Assembly (NCBI GenBank): GCA_944389835.1
Contig: CALXNU010000017.1
Coordinates: 1-35,636 of the forward strand
Reading direction: 5' to 3'
DNA from: an uncultured Succinivibrionaceae bacterium
Lineage (GTDB): Bacteria; Pseudomonadota; Gammaproteobacteria; Enterobacterales; Succinivibrionaceae
Length of the DNA: 35,636 nt
Below, one piece after another: positions 9,691-18,035 of this stretch. The position numbers were made by a program, and so were the translations under genes. The stretch's first letter is position 1. Each line of letters begins with the position of its first letter. The notes beneath the pieces were generated by a model. It was not told the origin of the DNA and ran no database searches. It saw only the letters and a list, made by a program, of their open reading frames with translations.

Positions 9691-10935
9691 ATGCGTATTT
9701 CAACTTCAATGCAATATGACACCCATATGTCTTATTTGCAGGCGGCTAATACTCGTTTAGATAAGGCCTCCCAGCAATACAATACTGGTCTTAAATTTAG
9801 TACTGCAGGTGAAGATCCTTCAGGAATGGCACAAAAGGTCAAGTATGAGGCTGATGTTAATACTTTTGATCAGTATCAAATCAATGCAGGCCTTGCCGCT
9901 GACAGTCTAGCTCAAAGTGAAACAGCTTTAGAGCAATTATGGACGGTAATGAACTCCGTTGAAGTGCGCATTCAACAAGCTGTAAATGGCACCATGGATC
10001 AAAATAGCCTTGATGCAATTGCTGAGGATATTGAGCAGGCTCAAGCGCAAATTTTTGATTTGATGAATACTAAAAACTCAGAAGGTGAGTACATCTTCTC
10101 AGGAGCTCAAAGCTCAAGGCCTACAATTACTTTAACCTCTGATGGTCATTATATTTGCCAAGCTGACGGTTCAACTCGCTCTGTGCAAGTTTCTCCTACT
10201 GTGACAGTGCAGGTGACCGACAGTGGTTTAAACATTTTCCAAAATGTCGCCGAAGCCCATGAGATCACCGTTTACGATCAGGCCGATGCTGGAGGTAATG
10301 CACTTGCAGACTCTCAATCTCAGATCGTAAATTATGATGACTTTGAAGATCTTTACGACTCTATATTCTCAAGTAGCTATCCTGCAACTGACAATATCAT
10401 CAACTTTACTGTAAATGATGGTACATTTACTGTAAGCCATACTAACCATCAAACAAATACCACAACTGACTTAGGTTCAGGTGAGCTTAATGAAGAAGGG
10501 CAAATTGAGTTTAAGGGTATGGTTATTGATGCTAGTGCTCAAGCAAACGGTGGTACTTTATCTATCGTCATGGAGCCAGTTGAAAAGGATAACATCTTAA
10601 ATGTGTTAAATGATGTGATTAGCACTTTACGTGATCCAACCATCTCTAATGAAGAGCGGGCCGAGAAGATGTCTCAGGCACAAATTAGTGTGGCAAACGC
10701 TCGTGACAGCTATGATATGTATCGCGGTCAAATTGGTGCACGTCAAGCAAACATTGATAATATCATTGACTCAGATAATGCCTTATCCATTATTAAGCAA
10801 ACTGCTAAAGCTAATATCTCTGAGATTGATACTTATGAGGCTGCCTCTAATCTTTTAAAAGAGCAGATGGCTTTGCAGACTGCACAACAATCTTATAGTG
10901 TAGTGCATGGCACTTCATTATTTGATTTTATTTAA
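9691..10935 (+). CDS. flgL: Flagellar hook-associated protein 3
   Basis: FlgL is the second hook-filament junction protein, placed on FlgK before the filament grows. Its N-terminus MRISTSMQYDTHMSYLQ and the following QYNTGLKFSTAGEDPSGMA are the flagellin-like D0/D1 signature of FlgL. The C-terminus, with AANLLKEQMALQTAQQSY, forms the paired coiled coil. At 414 residues it is longer than Salmonella FlgL (317), with the extra in the middle. AAGGGAGAGAGAAA directly precedes the ATG. The 17-base gap from flgK implies cotranscription, and a weak hairpin follows the gene at 10962-10985. Confidence 0.95.
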   Translation: MRISTSMQYDTHMSYLQAANTRLDKASQQYNTGLKFSTAGEDPSGMAQKVKYEADVNTFDQYQINAGLAADSLAQSETALEQLWTVMNSVEVRIQQAVNGTMDQNSLDAIAEDIEQAQAQIFDLMNTKNSEGEYIFSGAQSSRPTITLTSDGHYICQADGSTRSVQVSPTVTVQVTDSGLNIFQNVAEAHEITVYDQADAGGNALADSQSQIVNYDDFEDLYDSIFSSSYPATDNIINFTVNDGTFTVSHTNHQTNTTTDLGSGELNEEGQIEFKGMVIDASAQANGGTLSIVMEPVEKDNILNVLNDVISTLRDPTISNEERAEKMSQAQISVANARDSYDMYRGQIGARQANIDNIIDSDNALSIIKQTAKANISEIDTYEAASNLLKEQMALQTAQQSYSVVHGTSLFDFI

Positions 10936-10939
10936 TTAA

Positions 10940-11194
10940 TCAAAGCATTAAATCCGTTTTAGGCCAGACAAGCTTACCTCTGGCCTTTATTGTTTGTAAA
11001 ATCTTATTTTTATTCTCATCGGGATAGTCGCGATCATTTTTTCTATAATCAAAATAACGCTCCCATTCCTCTTGAGTTTGAGGATCGTTTTGAGGAGCAT
11101 ATCCTGAAGGCTTGGGCAGTTTATCAGGCAGTATTTTAAAAATCTCCTTAACGTTTTGAGAAAAATTTTTGGCAAAAGAGTTAAAAAAGGCCAA
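10940..11194 (-). CDS. Small protein of unknown function downstream of ettA
   Basis: An 84-codon minus-strand frame that I do not recognise. It is hydrophilic, has no membrane segment and no cysteine, and contains an aromatic/charged stretch (EEWERYFDYRKNDRDYPDE) followed by a basic ILQTIKARGKLVWPKTDL. The composition looks protein-like rather than random. The start is doubtful: the TTG at 11194 lies within the 3' arm of the ettA terminator hairpin, with no ribosome site. An AAGGAG further inside (codons 16-17) could serve a non-ATG start near codon 22 (CTG). Its 3' end carries the inverted repeat that may terminate flgL from the other strand. It could be real or a chance frame. Confidence 0.45.
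   Translation of the reverse strand: MAFFNSFAKNFSQNVKEIFKILPDKLPKPSGYAPQNDPQTQEEWERYFDYRKNDRDYPDENKNKILQTIKARGKLVWPKTDLML
10962..10995 (+). terminator. Weak terminator after flgL
   Basis: GGCCAGA (10962-10968) pairs with TCTGGCC (10979-10985) around a 10-base loop, followed by TTTATTGTTT. The stem is perfect but the loop is large and the T-tract broken. It lies 26 bases after the flgL stop and inside the end of the opposing small ORF. Confidence 0.5.
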
Positions 11195-11210
11195 AGATTG
11201 TTCTTTGGCC
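11183..11210 (-). terminator. Intrinsic terminator of ettA
   Basis: On the minus strand GGCCAAAG, loop AACAAT and CTTTGGCC (11210-11189) form a perfect 8-bp stem followed directly by TTTTTT (11188-11183). It starts 10 bases after the ettA stop codon, a textbook intrinsic terminator. The TTG of the downstream small ORF lies inside its 3' arm. Confidence 0.9.
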
Positions 11211-11220
11211 TAAATTGAGA

Positions 11221-12885
11221 TTAGTCGGTGACTTTCTTGAAGCGTAAACGGTGAGGTTTAGCTTCTTCACCTAATTCTTTCTTCTTCCAGGCTTCATATT
11301 CGGTGTAGTTACCTTCATAGAAGCGGATCTTGCCTTCATCTGAGTAGTCTAAGATGTGGGTGGCAATTCTATCTAAGAACCATCTATCGTGGGAGATCAC
11401 CATCGCCGATCCTGGGAACTCTAATAAAGCGTTCTCAAGAGCACGTAAGGTTTCAACATCAAGATCGTTAGTTGGCTCGTCAAGAAGTAAAAGGTTACCG
11501 CCTACTTGTAAAAGTTTGGCTAATTGTAAACGACCTCTTTCACCACCTGAGAGATCACCGACACGCTTTTGCTGATCAGTGCTTCTAAAATTAAAGCGAC
11601 CGATATAAGCGCGAGATGGGATCTCATAATTGCCAATACGTAAGATATCCTGTCCGTGGGAGATTTCCTCAAAGACGGTATTATCATCTTTCATCTCATC
11701 ACGGAACTGCTCAACGTAGGCAGTAACTACTGTATCACCTAAGCGAATTTCACCGCTATCTGGCTTTTCAATACCGGTAATCATTCTAAAGAGGGTAGAT
11801 TTACCTGCACCGTTAGGGCCAATGATACCGACAATGGCACCTTTTGGAATAGAGAAGCTTAGATCATCAATTAAGACTTGATCACCATAAGCTTTCTTTA
11901 AGTTCTTAACCTCTAAAACGGTATCACCAAGTCTTGGCCCCGGCGGAATATAAAGCTCATTGGTCTCATTGCGCTTTTGATACTCAACATTAGAGAGCTC
12001 TTCAAAGCGATTAAGACGGGCTTTAGATTTGGCATGACGACCCTTAGCACCTTGGCGTACCCACTCAAGCTCACGCTCAATGGACTTTCTTCTAGCGCTT
12101 TGGGTGTTTTCTTCAATTTGTAATCTTTGATCTTTTTGCTCAAGCCAACTTGAGTAATTGCCTTGCCACGGGATACCCTCACCACGGTCAAGCTCTAAGA
12201 TCCAGCCTGCCACGTTATCTAAGAAGTATCTATCGTGGGTTACTGCAACCACAGTACCAGGATACTGATGTAAGAATTGCTCAAGCCAATCTACAGATTC
12301 TGCATCAAGGTGATTGGTAGGCTCATCTAAGAGGAGCATATCAGGCTTTTCAAGTAAGAGACGGCATAAAGCGACACGACGTCTTTCACCACCTGAGAGC
12401 ACTTTGATTTGCTTTTCAAAGTCAGGCAAGCGCAAAGCGTCAGCGGCTCTTTCAATTTGTGAGTCTAAATTATGACCATCATGAACTTGAATGATTGCCT
12501 CAAGCTTTGCTTGCTCTTTGGCTAAAGCATCAAAGTCGGCATTTTCATCAGCATAGGCGGCATAGACTTCATCTAAGCGGGTTAAAGCCTCTTTTACTTC
12601 AGCAAAAGACTCTTCAATAACCTCTTTTACCGTTTTATTAAGATCTAAAACTGGTTCTTGAGGAAGATAACCAATCTTAATGCCAGGTTGTGGGCGAGCC
12701 TCACCCTCGTAATCTTGATCAACCCCGGCCATAATTTTAATTAAAGTTGATTTTCCAGCACCATTTAAACCTAAGACACCAATTTTGGCACCTGGGAAAA
12801 ATGAGAGGGAAATATCCTTGAGAATTTGTCGCTTGGGTGGAACAATTTTACCCACGCGATTCATGGTAAAAATGAATTGAGCCAA
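11221..12885 (-). CDS. ettA: Energy-dependent translational throttle protein EttA (ABC-F)
   Basis: EttA is a soluble ABC-F ATPase that binds the ribosomal E site and gates the first steps of elongation according to ATP/ADP ratio. It has two ABC domains: Walker A GLNGAGKSTLI with signature LSGGERRR in the first, and GPNGAGKSTLF with LSGGERGR in the second. Both have LLLLDEPTN Walker B motifs, and an arginine- and lysine-rich linker lies between them. At 554 residues it is one short of E. coli EttA, and the N-terminus (MAQFIFTMNRVGKIVPPKR) is nearly the same, which separates it from Uup and YheS. The start is TTG at 12885, with GAGGA 7 bases upstream. That site can be locked in a hairpin. Confidence 0.97.
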   Translation of the reverse strand: MAQFIFTMNRVGKIVPPKRQILKDISLSFFPGAKIGVLGLNGAGKSTLIKIMAGVDQDYEGEARPQPGIKIGYLPQEPVLDLNKTVKEVIEESFAEVKEALTRLDEVYAAYADENADFDALAKEQAKLEAIIQVHDGHNLDSQIERAADALRLPDFEKQIKVLSGGERRRVALCRLLLEKPDMLLLDEPTNHLDAESVDWLEQFLHQYPGTVVAVTHDRYFLDNVAGWILELDRGEGIPWQGNYSSWLEQKDQRLQIEENTQSARRKSIERELEWVRQGAKGRHAKSKARLNRFEELSNVEYQKRNETNELYIPPGPRLGDTVLEVKNLKKAYGDQVLIDDLSFSIPKGAIVGIIGPNGAGKSTLFRMITGIEKPDSGEIRLGDTVVTAYVEQFRDEMKDDNTVFEEISHGQDILRIGNYEIPSRAYIGRFNFRSTDQQKRVGDLSGGERGRLQLAKLLQVGGNLLLLDEPTNDLDVETLRALENALLEFPGSAMVISHDRWFLDRIATHILDYSDEGKIRFYEGNYTEYEAWKKKELGEEAKPHRLRFKKVTD

Positions 12886-12892
12886 TTAGCTA

Positions 12893-12915
12893 TCCTCTAA
12901 GAAAAAACTTAGGGA
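12893..12915 (-). promoter_or_regulatory. ettA leader hairpin enclosing the ribosome binding site
   Basis: On the minus strand TCCCTAAG (12915-12908), a TTTTTT loop and CTTAGAGGA (12901-12893) pair with a single bulged A. GAGGA (12897-12893) is the only ribosome binding site for the TTG start at 12885, so the fold would cover it. The pairing is mostly A-U, hence weak and possibly reversible. Confidence 0.5.
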
Positions 12916-12970
12916 TAATTGTACCTTGTATGGCAAATTTTGTCAGGTAAAAAAGCTTTTTTAGCAGGTT

Positions 12971-12999
12971 AAAAAAATTAACCCCCAAACAAGTGGGGG
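12971..12999 (-). terminator. Intrinsic terminator of fliC
   Basis: On the minus strand CCCCCA (12999-12994), loop CTTGTT and TGGGGG (12987-12982) form a 6-bp GC-rich stem, followed by TTAATTTTTTT (to 12971). It lies about 30 bases after the fliC stop and separates fliC from ettA. Confidence 0.88.
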
Positions 13000-13029
13000 C
13001 TTTGCTGGCACTTTATTAATTTTTAACTT

Positions 13030-13971
13030 TTACCCATTATCGGCTAAAAGTTGTAGCGCAATTTGTGGACGGGTATTAGCCTGAGTCAAAATAGAAGCGG
13101 TTGCTTGTTGGAAGATCGTATTTTGCGTAAGGCTTGCAGTCTCACTTGCCCAATCGGTATCACGGATGGTGGCGCGGGCGGAGCTTACATTCTCAGAGAC
13201 GCTTTCTTGATTGCGAATGGTCGCCTCCATGCGGTTTTGCATCGCACCTAATTGAGCACGCTTAGTATCTACTGCATTAATTAAAGCATCAATACCTGCA
13301 AGCACAATTTGAGCTTTTGATTGGCTTGTAATATCAATGCCTTTACCATCTGGATTGTAGTTAAAAATATCGGTAAAACGATAAGAGTTGGTAATAGAAC
13401 CAAAAATACCTTCTTCAACGGTAAAAGTATCACTGCCAGTGATTTGCGCGGCTTGCTCGGCTAGAGACTGAGTATCAAAACCCATGCGCATATCAATGGT
13501 GACAGTTGAGTTTGGACCTGCACCTACTTGGAAAATAACCTTACCTGCCTCACCGTTTAAAAGAGGGGCTCCTGCAAAAGTAGTATCTTCTGAAATTCTT
13601 ACAATTTCCTCATTGAGCTCATCGACTTCTTGTTGTAAGGATTCACGATCGGTATTGCTGTAAGTGCCGTTTGCAGATTGAATTGCAATGGTGCGAATGC
13701 GCTGTAGCATATTGGTGATCTCATCGAAGGCACCTTCTGCAGTTTGGGCATAAGAAATACAATCTTGGGCATTACGATTGCCTTGATCTAAATGATCGAT
13801 TTGATTGGTTAGACGATCTGAAATTTGTAAACCTGCAGGATCATCTTTTGCGCCATTGATTTTAAGACCTGAGGCTAATCTTTCATAAGATACATCAAGG
13901 TTCTTAGTTGCCTTATTCGCATTGCGCTGGGCAATTAATGAGGAAATATTTGTATATAAATAAAGTGCCAT
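13030..13971 (-). CDS. fliC: Flagellin
   Basis: Filament subunit exported by the flagellar apparatus. The N-terminal D0/D1 region is typical: NISSLIAQRNANKATKNL followed by ERLASGLKINGAKDDPAGLQ, with NAQDCISYAQTAEGAFDEI further on. The C-terminal helix contains ATASILTQANTRPQIALQLL. At 313 residues it is short, so the variable D2/D3 region is small (about 170-220). Serines and threonines there are candidates for pseudaminic acid, given the pse genes 7 kb away; that is inference. AAGGAGAGAG precedes the ATG. Expression is from a sigma-28 promoter at 14037-14063. No second flagellin gene, fliD or fliS is in the window. Confidence 0.96.
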   Translation of the reverse strand: MALYLYTNISSLIAQRNANKATKNLDVSYERLASGLKINGAKDDPAGLQISDRLTNQIDHLDQGNRNAQDCISYAQTAEGAFDEITNMLQRIRTIAIQSANGTYSNTDRESLQQEVDELNEEIVRISEDTTFAGAPLLNGEAGKVIFQVGAGPNSTVTIDMRMGFDTQSLAEQAAQITGSDTFTVEEGIFGSITNSYRFTDIFNYNPDGKGIDITSQSKAQIVLAGIDALINAVDTKRAQLGAMQNRMEATIRNQESVSENVSSARATIRDTDWASETASLTQNTIFQQATASILTQANTRPQIALQLLADNG

Positions 13972-13986
13972 AGATTCTCTCTCCTT

Positions 13987-14030
13987 GCTACGTTTTTGAT
14001 CTTTTAATAAGAGGCAAGATTTGCCGTAGC
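13987..14030 (-). other. Stem-loop in the fliC leader
   Basis: GCTACG (13987-13992) and CGTAGC (14025-14030) can close a long loop that contains a smaller hairpin, GGCAA (14013-14017) with TTGCC (14021-14025). In the mRNA the outer stem ends next to the AAGGAG ribosome site (13986-13981), which stays open. A 5' structure of this kind could stabilise an abundant flagellin mRNA; the role is inferred. Confidence 0.42.
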
Positions 14031-14036
14031 TATTTT

Positions 14037-14063
14037 TTATATGAAAGATCTATGCCAACTTTA
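14037..14063 (-). promoter_or_regulatory. Sigma-28 (FliA) promoter of fliC
   Basis: On the minus strand TAAAGTTG (14063-14056), an 11-base spacer and TCATATAA (14044-14037) match the FliA consensus TAAAGTTT-N11-GCCGATAA. The -35 matches at 7 of 8 positions, the spacing is exact and the -10 matches at 5 of 8. The start would be near 14030, giving a leader of about 58 bases. Confidence 0.78.
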
Positions 14064-14130
14064 AAAAAATATTTAAAAGCTTATGCGCGCTATAATTGTA
14101 GGCAAGGGAACAGTCAAGGAGATCTTAAGA

Positions 14131-14730
14131 ATGCAGGAAAAATTAACCGAAAAAGAAAAGTTGCAAAATGGCATGTGGTATGACGCAAACTTTGATCCTG
14201 AGCTTATCAAAGAGCGGCAGATTGCAGATAGTTTGTGCTTTGCCTTTAATTCTACCCCGCCTCAAGAGGAGAGCAAAAGATCTGAGATTTTGCAGAAGCT
14301 TTTAGGCTCACTTGGGCAAAATGTGACGATTTTAGCCAATTTTTTCTGCGATTATGGCTATAACATCTCAATTGGCGATGGCTCTTTTATAAATCACAAC
14401 GCTTATTTGATGGATTGTGCGCCCATAACTTTGGGTAAATGTTGTTTTATAGGACCAAATTGTGGCATGTATACCGCAGCTCATCCTCTAATTGCCAAAG
14501 AGCGCAATCAAGGCTTTGAAAAAGCAAAAGGCATAGTGCTTGAGGATAATGTGTGGCTTGGGGGTAATGTGGTGATTTTACCTGGGGTGAGAATAGGTGA
14601 AGGCGCGGTGATTGGGGCAGGTGCAGTGGTCACACGCGATATTGCACCTTTTAGTATTGCCGTAGGAAACCCAGCACGCGTGATACGTAAGATTTCCGAT
14701 AAAGATAGCATTAAAGAATTTTTAATATAA
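14131..14730 (+). CDS. Maltose/galactoside O-acetyltransferase family protein
   Basis: Acetyl-CoA-dependent sugar O-acetyltransferase with a left-handed parallel beta-helix, of the Maa/LacA/NodL group. The N-terminal helix region resembles the Mac domain (KLQNGMWYDANFDPELIKER). Hexapeptide repeats follow, with FFCDYGYNISIGDGSFINHNA, the catalytic His in YTAAHPL, and a C-terminal VGNPARVIRKI. The start is moved to the ATG at 14131 (199 residues), because AAGGAG lies 9 bases before it and E. coli Maa aligns from here. The acceptor sugar cannot be told from sequence. It is a single gene that faces proS, with a shared terminator. Confidence 0.88.
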   Translation: MQEKLTEKEKLQNGMWYDANFDPELIKERQIADSLCFAFNSTPPQEESKRSEILQKLLGSLGQNVTILANFFCDYGYNISIGDGSFINHNAYLMDCAPITLGKCCFIGPNCGMYTAAHPLIAKERNQGFEKAKGIVLEDNVWLGGNVVILPGVRIGEGAVIGAGAVVTRDIAPFSIAVGNPARVIRKISDKDSIKEFLI

Positions 14731-14750
14731 CTTTTTGTTATACATATAAA

Positions 14751-14775
14751 AAAGACCGCAGATGCGGCCTTTTTT
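14751..14775. terminator. Bidirectional terminator between the acetyltransferase and proS
   Basis: CCGC (14756-14759), loop AGAT and GCGG (14764-14767) form the core stem. A run of A precedes it (14748-14753) and six T follow (14770-14775), so it can stop transcription in both directions. The genes on either side converge on it. Confidence 0.85.
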
Positions 14776-14792
14776 ATGAACTTTAAAAAATT

Positions 14793-16514
14793 TTAAGCAA
14801 TTTTCTTTAAAATGTCCTCAAGAGCTTTTTCAACTTTAATTTGCTCTTTCTCACCAGTCTTTCTTGACTTGTACTCAATCATACCTTCAGATAATGATCT
14901 ATCGCCTACGGTGATGACGTGAGGAATGCCAATTAATTCCATATCGGCAAACATTACACCAGGTCTTTCGTCGCGATCATCAAAGAGTACTTCAACATTA
15001 CGCTCTAAAAGCTCTTGATAAAGCTTTTCACAGGTAAGTCTTACTTGCTCTGATTTATTTAACTTAAGACCAATGATTGCCACCTTAAATGGAGCCATGG
15101 AATCAGGCCAGATAATACCTTTATCATCGTGGTGTTGTTCAATGGCGGCAGCTACGACACGAGTTACGCCAATACCGTAGCATCCCATCTCCATAGGAAT
15201 GAGTTTGCCATTTTCATCCATGATGGTAGCGCCCATGGCCTCAGAGTATTTAGTGCCAAGCATGAAGACTTGACCTACTTCAATACCCTTTCTTAAGTGT
15301 AAGTGACCTTGACCATCTGGGCTTGGATCGCCTTCTTCAACATTTCTTAAGTCAAAGACTTCGTAATTTTCAATATCACGATCCCAGTTAACACTTACTA
15401 AGTGGAAACCAGTCTCATTAGCACCGCAGGCAAAATTGCCCATCACAGCTGCTGCACGGTCTACTAAGATACGGCCCTTAAAGCCTACAGGGCCTAAAGA
15501 GCCTGGGGTAGCTCCGGTGAATTCTTTGATCTCCTCTTCATTTGCAAACTCAATTGGATTTGCAATACCTGGGATCTTACCTGCCTTAACTTCATTTAAC
15601 TCTTGATTGCCACGCAAGCAGATCATAACTAATTGTGGCTTTTCACCTTCTTCATAAGCGGCGTGTACTACAAGGCTCTTTAGAACTTGATTGGCCTCAA
15701 TGCCTAAAGCCTTTGCTGCCTCATCTACGGTATGGCAACCTGGAGTTGGGGCTTTTGAATATGGATCTTTGGCCTCAGGGCGTTTTTCAGTAGGTGGTAG
15801 AGCTTCTGCCATTTCAATGTTGGCAGCATAGGAGGATTTATCTGAGAAGACAATAGTATCCTCACCTGCATCGGCTAAAACTTGGAACTCATGGGAGTGA
15901 TTACCGCCGATGGCACCCGTATCAGCTTCAACTGGTCTAAAATCTAAACCTAAGCGGGTGAAAATCCTTGAATAGGCATCATACATATCAGCATAGGTTT
16001 GCTCAAGGGACTCATGATCGATGTGGAAAGAGTAAGCATCTTTCATGATGAACTCACGACCACGCATTACACCAAAGCGAGGGCGAATTTCGTCACGGAA
16101 CTTAGTTTGAATTTGATAAAGATTAAGTGGCAATTGACGGGCGGATTTAATTTCGCGACGGGCAAGAGCGGTTACTACTTCCTCGTGAGTAGGTCCTAAA
16201 ACAAATTCATTTTGTTTGCGATCTTTAAGGCGGCAAAGCTCAGGACCGTATTTTACATAACGACCTGACTCTTTCCATAACTCAGCAGGTTGAACTACAG
16301 GCATGGAAATTTCAATGGCACCTTTTTTATTCATCTCCTCTCGCACAATGCGCTCTACCTTCTCTAAAACCCTCAAACCTGTAGGCAACCAAGTATAAAT
16401 ACCGGATGCTACTTGGCGAATAAGGCCTGCTCTTAACATTAAACGATGGCTGTCTACCGCGGCCTCTACTGGATTTTCTTTTAAGGTAGATAATAAATAT
16501 TTACTAGTACGCAT
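14793..16514 (-). CDS. proS: Prolyl-tRNA synthetase
   Basis: Class II aminoacyl-tRNA synthetase that charges tRNA-Pro. At 573 residues it is the bacterial type, one residue longer than the E. coli enzyme. In order it shows the motif 1 region ([22 protein letters not shown]), motif 2 around [19 protein letters not shown], and the inserted cis-editing domain (about 220-400) that clears Ala-tRNA-Pro. Motif 3 is near [13 protein letters not shown], followed by the anticodon-binding domain. The ATG at 16514 begins [13 protein letters not shown], as in E. coli. Upstream, GATCC and GGATC can pair across a T-rich loop; no T-box is seen. Confidence 0.98.
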   Translation of the reverse strand: MRTSKYLLSTLKENPVEAAVDSHRLMLRAGLIRQVASGIYTWLPTGLRVLEKVERIVREEMNKKGAIEISMPVVQPAELWKESGRYVKYGPELCRLKDRKQNEFVLGPTHEEVVTALARREIKSARQLPLNLYQIQTKFRDEIRPRFGVMRGREFIMKDAYSFHIDHESLEQTYADMYDAYSRIFTRLGLDFRPVEADTGAIGGNHSHEFQVLADAGEDTIVFSDKSSYAANIEMAEALPPTEKRPEAKDPYSKAPTPGCHTVDEAAKALGIEANQVLKSLVVHAAYEEGEKPQLVMICLRGNQELNEVKAGKIPGIANPIEFANEEEIKEFTGATPGSLGPVGFKGRILVDRAAAVMGNFACGANETGFHLVSVNWDRDIENYEVFDLRNVEEGDPSPDGQGHLHLRKGIEVGQVFMLGTKYSEAMGATIMDENGKLIPMEMGCYGIGVTRVVAAAIEQHHDDKGIIWPDSMAPFKVAIIGLKLNKSEQVRLTCEKLYQELLERNVEVLFDDRDERPGVMFADMELIGIPHVITVGDRSLSEGMIEYKSRKTGEKEQIKVEKALEDILKKIA

Positions 16515-16571
16515 GGTTAAATCTCAAATAGATCCCTCAAAAAGGGGGCAGGATCGGATAAAAACGCACAG

Positions 16572-16662
16572 ATTATACTTAATTTAGGCGCTGATTTCTA
16601 TGTGCTTTAACTTGCGAAAAAGGCTCAAGTGTCAAGCTTGGAGGCTAAATCTTTAGTACAAT
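16572..16662. promoter_or_regulatory. Divergent promoter region of proS and nqrM
   Basis: A perfect TATAAT on the minus strand (16577-16572) is the likely -10 of proS; the matching -35 position (TAGAAA) is poor. On the plus strand TACAAT (16657-16662), 28 bases before the nqrM ATG, is a possible -10, again without a good -35. Only the -10 elements are convincing. Confidence 0.35.
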
Positions 16663-16689
16663 AGCGAAAGCTAAATTGAAGGGGTCATT

Positions 16690-16923
16690 ATGATTTATTT
16701 AGTATCTTTTGTTATTTTCTTATTATTTTTTGGCTGTATGGCCATAGGTTTTATCATTCAAGGTAAAAAATTAAAATCAGAGAATGAGGCCAATGCGATT
16801 TTAGAGGGTTTAACTTGTGCAAGTTGTACCTCACATTGTGCTTTTGCAGGTAATGCCTCACATGAGCCATCAAATGCTTGTAAAGAGAGAACAATGAAGA
16901 TCCCCCACAAGGATGTAGCCTAA
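16690..16923 (+). CDS. nqrM: Na+-NQR maturation protein NqrM
   Basis: A small membrane protein of the NqrM (DUF539) family. It is needed to insert the iron centre into the Na+-translocating NADH:quinone oxidoreductase. It has one N-terminal membrane helix (about 3-24) followed by a short tail with cysteines at 43, 46, 50 and 64, the layout expected of NqrM. GGGG stands before the ATG. apbE follows, 15 bases later by its upper GTG and 18 by the preferred one. ApbE attaches FMN to NqrB and NqrC, so the pair forms an NQR maturation set. The nqrA-F genes themselves are not in the window. The tail is a little longer than in Vibrio. Confidence 0.85.
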   Translation: MIYLVSFVIFLLFFGCMAIGFIIQGKKLKSENEANAILEGLTCASCTSHCAFAGNASHEPSNACKERTMKIPHKDVA

Positions 16924-16941
16924 ATTACAAGGAGTTGGGTG

Positions 16942-18033
16942 GTGAAGAAAAACTCATTTAAAGTAGCATTTTTAGCTCTTATTTTGACAGGTTTAGTCCA
17001 AGGTTGTAGTGAAAGTAAGCCTCAAGCTGCCAGCGCTTTTGAAAAGGTAGATGTTGCCGAAGGGCAGACGATGGGCACCTTTTATCGCGTCACAGTGCCA
17101 GGTGGTTATGAAGGCGGCTCACAGGCTTTAAAAAATGAGGCTGATGCGGCCTTTAATTTTGTCTGTGATGCAATTTCAACCTTTGATGAAAATGCCGAGC
17201 TTGCCAAGTTTAACAATCATCGCTCGCTAGAGCCTTTTGAGGTGTCACCTTATCTTGCAAATGTTTTAGAAGAGGTGATGCATGAGTCTTTGCGCATTGG
17301 TTTTGCAACTGATATTACAGTAGGACCTTTAGTTAATCTTTGGGGTTTTGGTCCTGAAAATCGCCCGGAGGTAATTCCAACTCAAGAGCAAATCGATGAG
17401 GTAAGAACCTTTGTAGGCCCTGATAAGTTTGATATTAGAAAAGGTAAGATCCCCTTTTTAGTTAAAGTAGACCCAAGGGTGAGATTAGATTTATCAACCG
17501 TAGGTGAGGGTTTAGGCTCTGATTTATTAGCCTCAAGACTTGATAGGCAAAATGTTGCAAATTACATGGTAGCAGTAGCCGGGGCCATTCGCACTAAAGG
17601 TGTGAACCCTAAAGGTGAGCCTTGGAAAGTTGGCATTGAAGACCCCTTAGCCCCAGGTTCTACTCCTTTTGCCGTGGTGTGCCCGCAAGGTATGGCCATG
17701 TCTACCTCTGGTACTTATCGCAATTTCTTTATTGATGAAAAAACCAATGAGCGTTTTTCACATATTATTGACCCACAAACTGGAAAGCCTATAAATCATC
17801 GTACCGTTTCAGTTACAGTCATCGCTCCTTCAGCTTTAACTACTGATACTTTAGATACTGGCTTGATGGTGATGGGCGCTGATAAGGCCTTAAAGTGGGC
17901 AGAAGAGAATGAAGTGCCAATTTACACTGTTGAGATTAATGAAAAAGGTGAGGCTGTAGGTCGTTATAGTCGTTATATGGAGCCTTATCTTAAATGTGAG
18001 CTTCCCAAAGATCGAGTTGGGATTAAGGAATAA
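16942..18033 (+). CDS. apbE: FAD:protein FMN transferase
   Basis: ApbE lipoprotein, which transfers FMN from FAD to threonine in NqrB, NqrC and RnfG-type proteins in the periplasm. A signal peptide ends in a lipobox (LVQGC), with Cys22 as the lipidated residue. GQTMGTFYRVTV is the conserved N-terminal motif. FSHIIDPQTGKP and TTDTLDTGLMVMGADKAL mark the FAD and Mg2+ site. The usual AKGYAVD-like motif reads VGEGLGSD here, with Glu for Lys. Two GTG codons (16939 and 16942) are possible; the second is 7 bases from AAGGAG and is preferred, giving 363 residues. It lies between nqrM and mpl, only 2 bases from mpl. Confidence 0.93.
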   Translation: MKKNSFKVAFLALILTGLVQGCSESKPQAASAFEKVDVAEGQTMGTFYRVTVPGGYEGGSQALKNEADAAFNFVCDAISTFDENAELAKFNNHRSLEPFEVSPYLANVLEEVMHESLRIGFATDITVGPLVNLWGFGPENRPEVIPTQEQIDEVRTFVGPDKFDIRKGKIPFLVKVDPRVRLDLSTVGEGLGSDLLASRLDRQNVANYMVAVAGAIRTKGVNPKGEPWKVGIEDPLAPGSTPFAVVCPQGMAMSTSGTYRNFFIDEKTNERFSHIIDPQTGKPINHRTVSVTVIAPSALTTDTLDTGLMVMGADKALKWAEENEVPIYTVEINEKGEAVGRYSRYMEPYLKCELPKDRVGIKE

Positions 18034-18035
18034 GG

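Noticed and set aside
11913..12191. 92-codon open frame inside ettA on the same strand
   Set aside because: It is a frame-shifted reading of an intact, full-length gene, with no ribosome site.
14041..14058. Sigma-54 promoter for fliC (TGGCATAGATCTTTCA on the minus strand)
   Set aside because: The -12 GC is replaced by TC, and the same bases fit a better sigma-28 promoter with exact spacing.
14131..14730. PseH (the missing acetyltransferase of the pse pathway)
   Set aside because: The protein is a hexapeptide-repeat Maa/LacA-type enzyme, whereas PseH is a GNAT-fold protein.
16515..16560. T-box or other riboswitch before proS
   Set aside because: Only a 5-bp GATCC/GGATC pairing is visible, with no T-box motif or antiterminator, and T-boxes are rare in Gammaproteobacteria.
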